64,000 nt of DNA from an uncultured Mycoplasmatota bacterium (GTDB taxonomy: Bacteria > Bacillota_I > Bacilli_A > RF39 > UBA660): positions 248,001-312,000 of the forward strand of contig CAMYVW010000001.1 of NCBI GenBank assembly GCA_947302655.1. Direction: 5' to 3'. A program made the translations under genes and the position numbers. This document shows positions 1-9,003 of the stretch, piece by piece. Positions within the stretch are counted from its first letter, which is position 1; each line of letters opens with the position of its first letter. The notes beneath the pieces are model-generated. The model saw nothing but the letters and a program-made list of their open reading frames with translations. It searched no databases and was not told where the DNA came from.

Positions 1-1
1 T

Positions 2-2260
2 ATTGAGTTTCCTTCAAAACCTAATTATCTTCCAAAATATCCAACTGATAAAGATCCATTTAATCTTTTAACAAGTCTTTGTTTAAAGGGCCTTGAAAAA
101 AGATTTCATGGAGAAATAAAAAGTGAATATAAAGAAAGACTTAATTATGAACTTGATGTAATTAAAAAAATGGGTTTTGTTGATTATTTTCTTATTGTAT
201 ATGACTATGTCTTATATGCTAAAAAAAATAATATTGGTGTTGGACCTGGAAGAGGTAGTGCGGCTGGTTCACTAGTAAGTTACTGCCTTGGAATCACCAA
301 TATTGATCCATTAAAATATAATCTATTATTTGAAAGATTTTTAAATCCTAAAAGAGTGACTATGCCTGATATTGATATCGACTTTGAAGATGAAAAAAGA
401 TATGAAGTTATTAATTATGTAAAAGAAAAATATACTCAAGATAAAGTTGGTTTAATTATAACTTACGGAACATTAGGTTCTAAGCAAGCTTTAAGAGATG
501 TAGCAAGAGTTTTAGAACTTGATGATAGTAAAATAACAAATTTAATGAAACTTATTTCATCAGACAAGAGTTTAAAAGATAATTATACTAAAGAAGTTGA
601 GGAACTCTTAAACTCTGATAAGGATTTAAAACTATGTTATAAAATTGCAAGCAAGATCTATGGACTTAAAAGACACACATCCACTCATGCTGCAGGAGTT
701 GTTATTTCAAGCGAAGATTTAAAAGATATTGTTCCAGTACTTAAAACAGAAAATGAATTAATTGTTGGTTTAACAATGAATGAACTCGAAGAAAATGGTT
801 TACTAAAAATGGATTTTTTAGGCCTTAAAAATATATCAACAATTAAAGAAATTGTTAATAATATTTCTAAAAGAGAAAAAATAGATATTAATAGTATTCC
901 TCTAGATGATAATAAAACATACCGTTTACTTTCAAGCGGAAATACACTTGGAATATTTCAGTTTGAAACAAGTGGAATGCAAAACTTGTTACCAAAATTA
1001 AAACCAACTAATTTTTCAGATTTGATAGCAGCAGTTGCATTATTTAGACCTGGACCTATGGATAATATAGATCTATATATTAAAAACAAACAAAATCCTG
1101 AAAAAATAAAATATCCTCATGAGTCTTTAAAAAACATTTTAAAGGAAACATATGGAATTATTATTTATCAAGAACAAATAATGCAAATTTTAAGTGTAAT
1201 GGCTGATTATGATTATGCCGAAGCAGATAATATAAGAAGAGCCATGAGCAAGAAAAAAGAAGATATTATTCTTAAAGAAAAAGACACTTTTATAAGTAGA
1301 TCAATTAATAAAGGATATACTAAAGAAGTAGCAGAAAATGTTTACAATTTAATCTTAAAATTTGCTAATTATGGATTTAATAAAGCTCATAGTGTATCTT
1401 ATGCTTTAATAGGTTATAAAATGGCTTACTTAAAAGCCAACTATCCTGATATGTTTATTGTTTCGAACTTAAATATATTTGGTAAAGCACAAATTAAATG
1501 TAAAGAGTACTTATCTGAAGCTCAAAAGTTTCATTTAAAGCTTTTTAAACCAATAATAAATAAAAGTACAGATGAATTTATAATTAAAGGAATTAATATA
1601 TTACTTCCTTTTAATCAAATAATTGGAGTATCAGAAGATTTTTCTAGAGCTATTGTTGAAGAAAGAAAAAATGGTGATTTTAAAAGCATCTTTGATTTTG
1701 TAAGAAGAATGCCTGAAAAATATATTAATAAACTTAATTTAGAAAAATTAATTAAAGCAGATATATTTAGAGATTTTTCTTATAATCAAAAAACATATAT
1801 GAATAATATTGATAGTATTTTAAATTTTGCTGAAATAGCAAGAGGATTGGATGAAAAAGAAATTGAAGAACCATACTTAATTATTGAAAAAAATTATGAT
1901 GAAAATGAACTTCGAATTAATGAAAAACTATCATATGGATTTTATGTAAGTAATCATCCTTCATCATCTTACCAACAAAATGTTATTAAGATTGAAAATA
2001 TTAGTAAATATTTTGATAGAAACATAAATATGGTTTTATGTATTGAAGAAATAAGAACTTTTAAAACGAAGAAAAATGAAGATATGGCATCTATCAAAGC
2101 CACTGATGAAACAGGAGAAATAGAACTTGTTATTTTCCCAAGAAATTTTACTTTAATAAATAACTTAATTGAAGGCGATGTTATTTTAGTTAAAGGATCT
2201 GTGGGTAAAAGATTTAATGATTATCAAGTTATTGTTAATAATATATCTAAAAAGAAATAA
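2..2260 (+). CDS. dnaE: DNA polymerase III subunit alpha, DnaE type (5' end truncated by window)
   Basis: Frame 2 is open from the window edge (IEFPSKPNYLPKYPTDKDPFNLL...) into ORF 170..2260; motifs GVGPGRGSAAGSLVSYCLGIT, MPDIDIDFED, FRPGPMDNI. Confidence 0.95.
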   Translation: MEFPSKPNYLPKYPTDKDPFNLLTSLCLKGLEKRFHGEIKSEYKERLNYELDVIKKMGFVDYFLIVYDYVLYAKKNNIGVGPGRGSAAGSLVSYCLGITNIDPLKYNLLFERFLNPKRVTMPDIDIDFEDEKRYEVINYVKEKYTQDKVGLIITYGTLGSKQALRDVARVLELDDSKITNLMKLISSDKSLKDNYTKEVEELLNSDKDLKLCYKIASKIYGLKRHTSTHAAGVVISSEDLKDIVPVLKTENELIVGLTMNELEENGLLKMDFLGLKNISTIKEIVNNISKREKIDINSIPLDDNKTYRLLSSGNTLGIFQFETSGMQNLLPKLKPTNFSDLIAAVALFRPGPMDNIDLYIKNKQNPEKIKYPHESLKNILKETYGIIIYQEQIMQILSVMADYDYAEADNIRRAMSKKKEDIILKEKDTFISRSINKGYTKEVAENVYNLILKFANYGFNKAHSVSYALIGYKMAYLKANYPDMFIVSNLNIFGKAQIKCKEYLSEAQKFHLKLFKPIINKSTDEFIIKGINILLPFNQIIGVSEDFSRAIVEERKNGDFKSIFDFVRRMPEKYINKLNLEKLIKADIFRDFSYNQKTYMNNIDSILNFAEIARGLDEKEIEEPYLIIEKNYDENELRINEKLSYGFYVSNHPSSSYQQNVIKIENISKYFDRNINMVLCIEEIRTFKTKKNEDMASIKATDETGEIELVIFPRNFTLINNLIEGDVILVKGSVGKRFNDYQVIVNNISKKK

Positions 2261-2273
2261 TATGATTTAATTT

Positions 2274-2302
2274 AAAAAAATATACTTTTGTATATTTTTT
2301 TT
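2274..2302 (+). terminator. Rho-independent terminator after dnaE
   Basis: AAAAAATATAC-ttt-GTATATTTTTTTT hairpin with T-tract. Confidence 0.7.
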
Positions 2303-2381
2303 GATTGTAAATTATAATAATTGATAGATTGCAAAGTGCTTTATTATAAGTTATACTTTATACGTAGAATAGGTGATTAGC

Positions 2382-3377
2382 TTGAAAATATTAATGATGG
2401 AGAAAAATGGTTTTACATTAGTCGAGCTTCTTGCTGTTATCGTAATACTTGCCGTAGTTATTTTAATAGCAGTAACAGCAGTAATACCAAGAATGAACAA
2501 TGCCAAGAAGAGTGCTTTTCTTGATGAAGCTTTAATATATCTAAAAGCTGGTAAAGAAGCTTATATCTCAGATGGAACTACAGAATGTTATTCCATAGAT
2601 GATTTAGGAAATTATGTAAAAAATAATAAAAGTGGATACTCTGGTACAGTTTTTGTAAGTGCTGGTAGGGTATTTATTAACTTAACTAATGGTAAGTATT
2701 ATATAAAAGGAAATGGGCTTAGAAATTTAGTTCAAGGCGATGTTGTTGAAACAGAACCAGATGACTTTATACCAACATGTTCTGATACATCTAAAACATA
2801 TAATATTACATATAATCTTGATGGTGGTACCCTTGGCACTGCAAATCCATCAACATATAACTCTAATACTTCAACATTTACTTTAAATAATCCAACTAAA
2901 TCTGGATATCGATTTATTGGTTGGTCTGGTGGTAAAAACCTAAGAGAAAATCAAGTTGCTAACGAAACATCAACAACTAAGTTTACCCATGTTTTTTGGA
3001 TCGAGGCTGATTTAAATCCATCAACAACATATACAGTTTCATTTTATGGAAGAGTTGGAAACTCTTTATATACAAATGAAAAACTATTTAATTATAAAAC
3101 TATAGATATAGTTGAAGGTAGAAACTCTATATTTGCAACTACTAAAGATATATTAGATAGAACTGATATCAACCAGTATAACACTACAAATTCTGGATGG
3201 AGTATTTTTAAAAATTTAAAAGTTGAAGATAGTCCGAATTATTTTGAAGATGTCATGATAGAAGAAGGTAATGTTGCAACTGAATATGAACCATATTTAG
3301 AAAATAATACAAGTGTCGTTATACCTCGTGGTTCATCAGGAAATAGAGTATATACCGCTAATTGGGAAGCAGTATAA
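2382..3377 (+). CDS. Prepilin-like protein, array copy 1 (family A, interrupted InlB/Flg_new-type repeat)
   Basis: NGFTLVELLAVIVILAVVILIAVTAVIPRMNNAKK class III prepilin signal; YNLDGGTLGTANPSTYNSNTSTFTLNNPTKSGYRFIGWS. AGGTGA at 2371 suggests a TTG start at 2382 rather than GTG 2373. Confidence 0.85.
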   Translation: MKILMMEKNGFTLVELLAVIVILAVVILIAVTAVIPRMNNAKKSAFLDEALIYLKAGKEAYISDGTTECYSIDDLGNYVKNNKSGYSGTVFVSAGRVFINLTNGKYYIKGNGLRNLVQGDVVETEPDDFIPTCSDTSKTYNITYNLDGGTLGTANPSTYNSNTSTFTLNNPTKSGYRFIGWSGGKNLRENQVANETSTTKFTHVFWIEADLNPSTTYTVSFYGRVGNSLYTNEKLFNYKTIDIVEGRNSIFATTKDILDRTDINQYNTTNSGWSIFKNLKVEDSPNYFEDVMIEEGNVATEYEPYLENNTSVVIPRGSSGNRVYTANWEAV

Positions 3378-3403
3378 AAACAAAGCATAAAGGAGAATAA
3401 TGT

Positions 3404-4474
3404 ATGGATTATAAAAATAATAAAAAGGGTTTTACCTTAGTAGAACTTTTAGCTGTTATAGTAATCTTGGCAGTAGTAATTTTAATAGCTGTAACAGCAG
3501 TAATACCAAGAATGAATAACGCCAAGAAAAAAGCATTTCTAGATGAAGCTTTAATATACTTAAAAGCGGGTAAAGAAGCATATACTGCAGAGGATACTGA
3601 ATGCTATAATATAAATGAATTTGATAATTATATTAAAAATAATAAAGATAATTATAGTGGAACTTTATTTGTAAACGAAAAAGGCACTACCTTAAATTTA
3701 ACAGACGGAAAATATTATGTTATTACTTCAGGAGACTTGTCTGCACATGATATCAAGGAATCATCACCTAAAAACTTTATTACATCTTGCACAGATACAT
3801 CAAAATCTTTTACAATTTCATACGATTTGAACGGTGGAACACTTTCAGAAGCTAATCCAACTTCATATAATTATAATACCCCTACATTCACATTAAATAA
3901 TCCAACAAAATCTGGTTACAGATTTGTTGGATGGAGTAGTAAAAATCTTTTTAATATGTATGGAAGAGCAGAAGACTCTTTTTCTGAATTTGCTAGCAAT
4001 ACACGTCAATTTGACTTAAATAAATATTATGTAGGTATGGCAACAAATAGCCGTTACAGAAGGGATTATATATCCTCATTATCCATTAGCCATGTATGGA
4101 CTATAGAAACAAAAGCTGCTGGATATGGAGTAGGTTTTCCAATGAGTGTTAAACCTAGCACTACTTACAGAATTGTTAATCCATCTGGTGGAGACATAGG
4201 CGTTGCATACTATGCAGAAAATGGGCAGTACTTGACTTTTATTCAACCACAGTCTACTGATTTTTCATTTACAACTACAAGTACTACTAGAATCGCTAAT
4301 ATTGTTTTAAAGCCTGGAGTTGCAAATACAGGCATTAATTATTATGATATACAAATTGAACAAGGAAGTACATCAACAGATTATCAAGAATATATGGAAC
4401 CAACTATAAGTGCAAAAGTGTATCGTGGATCAGTCGGTAATAAAAAGTTTATAGCTAATTGGGAAGCAATATAA
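3404..4474 (+). CDS. Prepilin-like protein, array copy 2 (family A)
   Basis: GFTLVELLAVIVILAVVILIAVTAVIPRMNNAKKKAF; YDLNGGTLSEANPTSYNYNTPTFTLNNPTKSGYRFVGWS; C-terminal YRGSVGNKKFIANWEAI. Confidence 0.87.
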   Translation: MDYKNNKKGFTLVELLAVIVILAVVILIAVTAVIPRMNNAKKKAFLDEALIYLKAGKEAYTAEDTECYNINEFDNYIKNNKDNYSGTLFVNEKGTTLNLTDGKYYVITSGDLSAHDIKESSPKNFITSCTDTSKSFTISYDLNGGTLSEANPTSYNYNTPTFTLNNPTKSGYRFVGWSSKNLFNMYGRAEDSFSEFASNTRQFDLNKYYVGMATNSRYRRDYISSLSISHVWTIETKAAGYGVGFPMSVKPSTTYRIVNPSGGDIGVAYYAENGQYLTFIQPQSTDFSFTTTSTTRIANIVLKPGVANTGINYYDIQIEQGSTSTDYQEYMEPTISAKVYRGSVGNKKFIANWEAI

Positions 4475-4501
4475 AAAAATGTACATAAGTACATTTTTTT
4501 T
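4475..4501 (+). terminator. Rho-independent terminator after array copy 2
   Basis: AAATGTAC-ataa-GTACATTTTTTTT. Confidence 0.75.
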
Positions 4502-4597
4502 ATTGTAAATTAGTAGACTCACTATAATTGACAAAGATGTAAAATTAAGTTTATACTTTTGTTATGATATAAGACTATATATAAAGGAGAATAATAT

Positions 4598-5671
4598 ATG
4601 GTTCGTAAAAATAATAAAAGTGGATTTACCTTAGTTGAACTTCTAGCTGTTATAGTAATCTTAGCAGTAGTAATTTTAATAGCAGTAACTGCAGTAATAC
4701 CAAGAATGAATAATGCTAAGAGAAAAGCATTCATAGATGAAGCTTTAATATATTTAAAAGCTGGTAAAGAAGCATATACTGCTGAGGATACTGAATGTTT
4801 TAATATAAATGATTTTGATAATTATGTTAAAAATAATAAAGATAATTATAGTGGGACTTTATTTGTCAATGAAAAAGGTGCTACGTTAAATTTAACTGAT
4901 GGAAAGTATTATGTTATAACTTCAGGTGATTTATCAGATTATGATATTAAAGATACGGCTCCTACTAATTTTATTACATCATGCTCTGATACATCAAAAA
5001 CATATACAATTACATATGATTTAGGTGGCGGAACTTTGTCTACTGCAAATCCATCATCATATAATCCTAATACTCCTACATTTACACTAAATAATCCAAC
5101 TAAATCTGGATACAGATTTGTTGGATGGAGTAGTAAAAATTTACTTAATATGTATGGAAGAACAGAAGATTATTTTTCTGATTTTACAAATACAAGTGTT
5201 CGTCAATTTGATTTAAGAAAGTATTATGTTGGGATGACTCCAAATAACTATTCAAGAAATATTAATATAACTACATTATCTACTAGTCATGTATGGACTA
5301 TAGAAACAAAAGCTGCTGGATATGGAATTGGATTTCCAATGAGAGTAAAACCAAATTCTACATATATGGTTGTAAATCCATCTAATGGGGATATAGCAGT
5401 TGGTCTTTATAAAGAAAATGGAGAATATATTAGTTTTACGCAGGCAACATCTGCAGACTTATCATTTTCAACACCTAGTAATGCAGCCATAGCGGATGTA
5501 GTTTTAAGGCCATATCCTGTAAATACAAAGTTTAATTATTATGATATACAAGTTGAAGAAGGAAGTACATCAACTGATTATCAAGAATATATGGAACCAA
5601 CAACAAATGCAAAAGTATATCGTGGATCAGTTGGTAATAAAAAGTTTATAGCTAATTGGGAAGCTATATAA
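4598..5671 (+). CDS. Prepilin-like protein, array copy 3 (family A)
   Basis: Same N-terminus and repeat module as copy 2; TTGACA-18-TATACT promoter-like sequence upstream (~4528-4557). Confidence 0.87.
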   Translation: MVRKNNKSGFTLVELLAVIVILAVVILIAVTAVIPRMNNAKRKAFIDEALIYLKAGKEAYTAEDTECFNINDFDNYVKNNKDNYSGTLFVNEKGATLNLTDGKYYVITSGDLSDYDIKDTAPTNFITSCSDTSKTYTITYDLGGGTLSTANPSSYNPNTPTFTLNNPTKSGYRFVGWSSKNLLNMYGRTEDYFSDFTNTSVRQFDLRKYYVGMTPNNYSRNINITTLSTSHVWTIETKAAGYGIGFPMRVKPNSTYMVVNPSNGDIAVGLYKENGEYISFTQATSADLSFSTPSNAAIADVVLRPYPVNTKFNYYDIQVEEGSTSTDYQEYMEPTTNAKVYRGSVGNKKFIANWEAI

Positions 5672-5698
5672 ATAACTATATCTTAAGGAGAATAATAT

Positions 5699-6730
5699 AT
5701 GGTTCGTAAAAATAATAAAAGTGGATTTACCTTGGTTGAACTTCTAGCAGTTATAGTTATTTTAGCTGTAGTAATTTTAATAGCAGTAACTGCAGTAATA
5801 CCAAGAATGAATAATGCTAAGAGAAAAGCATTCATAGATGAAGCTTTAATATATTTAAAAGCTGGTAAAGAAGCATATACTGCTGAGGATACAGAGTGCT
5901 TTAACATAAATAATTTTGATAGTTATATTAAAAATAGTAAAGATAACTATAGTGGAACTTTATTTGTAAATGAAAAAGGTGCAACATTAAATTTAACTGA
6001 TGGGAAATATTATATAATAACATCAGGAAATCCAGTTGATTATGATGTTGTTGAAACAAAACCAACAAATTTTGTTACATCATGTTCTGACACATCTAAA
6101 ACATTTACAATAGAGTATGATTTAAATGGTGGGACACTTGGAGTAGCAAATCCATCTTCATATAACTTTAATACACCAACAATCGTTTTAAATAATCCAA
6201 CCAAAGCTGGATATAAATTTGTTGGATGGAGTAGTAAAAATATACTTAATTTTCAATCAAATCCTAAATCAGCTAATGGTGTATATTCAGAAGTAAATAA
6301 TAATGAAATATATATAAATGGAACAAATACAAAAAAAGATGCTGCTTATGGTCTTATCAATTCATATACTCCTATAATTATTGAAGACGGTATAAGTTAC
6401 ACTTTATCATCTGATAAAGCAATGCCTAGAGCATATGTGCAGATTAACTATATTAAAACTAGTACAAATACTCAAGCATCATTATCCGTAATTGGAAGTA
6501 ATACATTGACAAGAACATTTACTATGCCATCAGATTATAAAGAGTCAAAATATGCATTTTTAGGAATTAATAGAGAATGTGATGATATTAATTTAAAATT
6601 TCATGTACAGCTTGAAGAAGGTAGTGTAGCAACTGACTTTCAAGAATATATGGAACCAACAGCGAGTGCAAAAATATACCGTGGATCAGTCGGTAATAAA
6701 AAGTTTATAGCTAATTGGGAAGCATTATAA
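5699..6730 (+). CDS. Prepilin-like protein, array copy 4 (family A)
   Basis: Same N-terminus; YDLNGGTLGVANPSSYNFNTPTIVLNNPTKAGYKFVGWS; YRGSVGNKKFIANWEAL. Confidence 0.87.
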   Translation: MVRKNNKSGFTLVELLAVIVILAVVILIAVTAVIPRMNNAKRKAFIDEALIYLKAGKEAYTAEDTECFNINNFDSYIKNSKDNYSGTLFVNEKGATLNLTDGKYYIITSGNPVDYDVVETKPTNFVTSCSDTSKTFTIEYDLNGGTLGVANPSSYNFNTPTIVLNNPTKAGYKFVGWSSKNILNFQSNPKSANGVYSEVNNNEIYINGTNTKKDAAYGLINSYTPIIIEDGISYTLSSDKAMPRAYVQINYIKTSTNTQASLSVIGSNTLTRTFTMPSDYKESKYAFLGINRECDDINLKFHVQLEEGSVATDFQEYMEPTASAKIYRGSVGNKKFIANWEAL

Positions 6731-6757
6731 AAGGAAGTTTAAAGCTTTCTTTTTTTT

Positions 6758-6808
6758 GTCAATGAAAGCTTTGCTTTCGTTGACTAAACTTACTTTTAAA
6801 TGTATACT
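6758..6808 (+). promoter_or_regulatory. Family-B promoter cassette 1: palindrome overlapping the -35
   Basis: GTCAATGAAAGC-ttt-GCTTTCGTTGAC (6758-6784); TTGACT (6780-6785)-17 nt-TATACT (6803-6808). Confidence 0.75.
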
Positions 6809-6848
6809 TTAAATATAATAGGTTAGTATGTATAAAGGGTGCATTAAT

Positions 6849-8885
6849 ATGTTAAAGAAAAGGAAGAAAAATGGTTTTACATTAGTAGAGCTTCTTGCTG
6901 TTATAGTAATTCTTGCTGTTGTAATTCTAATAGCAGTAACTGCAGTAATACCAAGAATGAACAATGCTAAGAAAAAAGCTTTAGTTGATGAAGCTTTAAT
7001 GTATTTAAAAGCAGCTAAGGAATCGATAGTTTTTGATGCTGATCAATCCCCGTCATGTATAAACGTATCTAACCTAAACGAAAAATATATAAAAAAATCA
7101 AGTGATTCATACACTGGCGTTGTTAAAAATGAATACATTAATGGAGAATTGTCACAAACTATAAATTTAACAAACGGAAATTTATATATTGTTGGTACAG
7201 ATAATTTAACATCTAGCGATGTTAAATCAACCATACCAAAAGGATTTGCAGCATCATGTGCAGATTATAATCCTATTTTAGCAGAAAATGCAGATACTAA
7301 TACCCTTGCTTATAAACTTTTAATGAGTGAAGGTGGATCAACACTTGATGATAACTTAAGTGCAATTAATCAAAGAACATCAACAGTAAACTTTAATGCG
7401 ATTGAAACTGATGCATCAAAATCAGGTTTATATAAAGCTGAAGATGATGATGGAGCATCGTTTTATTATAGAGGTGTAGTAAATAATAACTGGGTGGAGT
7501 TTGGTGGATTCTATTGGAGAGTTTTGAGAATTAATGGTGACGGATCAATAAGACTATTTTATTCTGGAACAGCAAACTCAACCCATACAGGAATTGATGC
7601 AACAATTAAAAATGATAAAAATGGTTCAACATCAAGATTTTCTGTATTTAAAGAATATTACACAAGCGTAAAAGATATATCGGGATTAACATCTGATGAT
7701 ATAAGTATAAAATACACTAATGGTGTATTCGGACATACTTATCCTGGTTATATGTATAATCCTAAAAAAACCTTAATGTCATTTCAAACTTTTGAACCAG
7801 ATAATTCTAATAAATTAAATGTCTTTACTTTATATACTGGAATTAATAATACCAAAAATGATTATTACTTTTTTAAAAATTTTGATATGAACACTGATTG
7901 CTTTACTGGAAGTGATACTGATGACTCTGGATCATGCGTTTTAAAATGTAGGAGTCTTGGAGATGACTGTACAGCAAGTAATTGGAATACTCTTGCAACT
8001 ACAGAAGGAAATTACTCAACAACAGCAGCTGGAGTATATCCTGCATCAAATCCAACAAACTATATTTATACTAGTCCTTATAAATATACATGCTGGGGAA
8101 ATGGAACACCTGTAACTAAAAATAATAGCGATGGAACAACAAGTGTTTATATTTCTTGCACTATTGTTTCAGAAATTGTAGGTACAATTAAAAATCAACC
8201 AACTCAAGCTAGGATAAGAGTTCATGGACTTTTTGCTCCAGATTATAAAACTGCAACTGAAGATATCTATGATAGTAATATTAAAACTCAGTTAGAGTAT
8301 TGGTATGAAAATAATATTTATAATAGGAAAGATTCTGAAAATAGTAATGCAAATTATTTGGAAAATTATATAGCAGATGAAATCTTCTGTAACGATAGAG
8401 ATACAGAAGATGATTATCCATTTCCAGCAAATGGTAATCATTTTATGTATAATTCATATAATAGAATAGTAAATTTAAAAAAGCCTACACTTAAATGTAC
8501 TAACATAAATAGGGATGGTTATACCATTGTTTCAGATACAAATAGTATTGTTAGTTCTAAAGGTGCTGGAAATAACCATTCAAAATATCCTATAGGAACA
8601 ATAACTGTTGATGAAGTCGTATTATCTGGGGGAAAATATAATACTGCAAATACATCATCATACATATATATAAATTTTCCATTTTTCACACTTACACCAT
8701 ATAACTTTTATGCAGCTAATCTTAATTCATCACCTTGGTATATTACTGCTACTGGAAGTATAAATGGGACACCTACAACTAGTTCTATTTATATTAGACC
8801 TGTAATAAATTTAAAAGCAAGTGTATTATATGATTCAGGTTCTGGAATAGAAGCTGATCCCTATAAAGTAAAATTATCATCATAA
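6849..8885 (+). CDS. Large prepilin-like protein, array copy 5 (family B)
   Basis: ORF 6828..8885; RBS AAAGGG places the start at MLKKRKKNGFTLVELLAV; WRVLRINGDGSIRLFYSG; C-terminal RPVINLKASVLYDSGSGIEADPYKVKLSS. Confidence 0.87.
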   Translation: MLKKRKKNGFTLVELLAVIVILAVVILIAVTAVIPRMNNAKKKALVDEALMYLKAAKESIVFDADQSPSCINVSNLNEKYIKKSSDSYTGVVKNEYINGELSQTINLTNGNLYIVGTDNLTSSDVKSTIPKGFAASCADYNPILAENADTNTLAYKLLMSEGGSTLDDNLSAINQRTSTVNFNAIETDASKSGLYKAEDDDGASFYYRGVVNNNWVEFGGFYWRVLRINGDGSIRLFYSGTANSTHTGIDATIKNDKNGSTSRFSVFKEYYTSVKDISGLTSDDISIKYTNGVFGHTYPGYMYNPKKTLMSFQTFEPDNSNKLNVFTLYTGINNTKNDYYFFKNFDMNTDCFTGSDTDDSGSCVLKCRSLGDDCTASNWNTLATTEGNYSTTAAGVYPASNPTNYIYTSPYKYTCWGNGTPVTKNNSDGTTSVYISCTIVSEIVGTIKNQPTQARIRVHGLFAPDYKTATEDIYDSNIKTQLEYWYENNIYNRKDSENSNANYLENYIADEIFCNDRDTEDDYPFPANGNHFMYNSYNRIVNLKKPTLKCTNINRDGYTIVSDTNSIVSSKGAGNNHSKYPIGTITVDEVVLSGGKYNTANTSSYIYINFPFFTLTPYNFYAANLNSSPWYITATGSINGTPTTSSIYIRPVINLKASVLYDSGSGIEADPYKVKLSS

Positions 8886-8909
8886 AGAAAGCTTAAAGCT
8901 TTCTTTTTT
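8884..8909 (+). terminator. Terminator after array copy 5
   Basis: AGAAAGC-ttaa-AGCTTTCTTTTTT. Confidence 0.7.
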
Positions 8910-8912
8910 ATT

Positions 8913-8963
8913 GTCAATGAAAGCCTTGCTTTCGTTGACTTAAACTATATTTAAAGGTATACT
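8913..8963 (+). promoter_or_regulatory. Family-B promoter cassette 2
   Basis: Same palindrome 8913-8939; TTGACT 8935-8940, 17-nt spacer, TATACT 8958-8963. Confidence 0.75.
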
Positions 8964-9003
8964 TTAAATATAATAGGTTAGTATGTATAAAGGGTGCATT
9001 AAT

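Noticed and set aside
4522-4734. Minus-strand ORFs at 4522, 5683, 8964, 13276 and 45819 that share sequence
   Set aside because: They are antisense shadows of the conserved GFTLVELLAV prepilin coding segment, lying fully across plus-strand genes; no independent RBS or promoter support.
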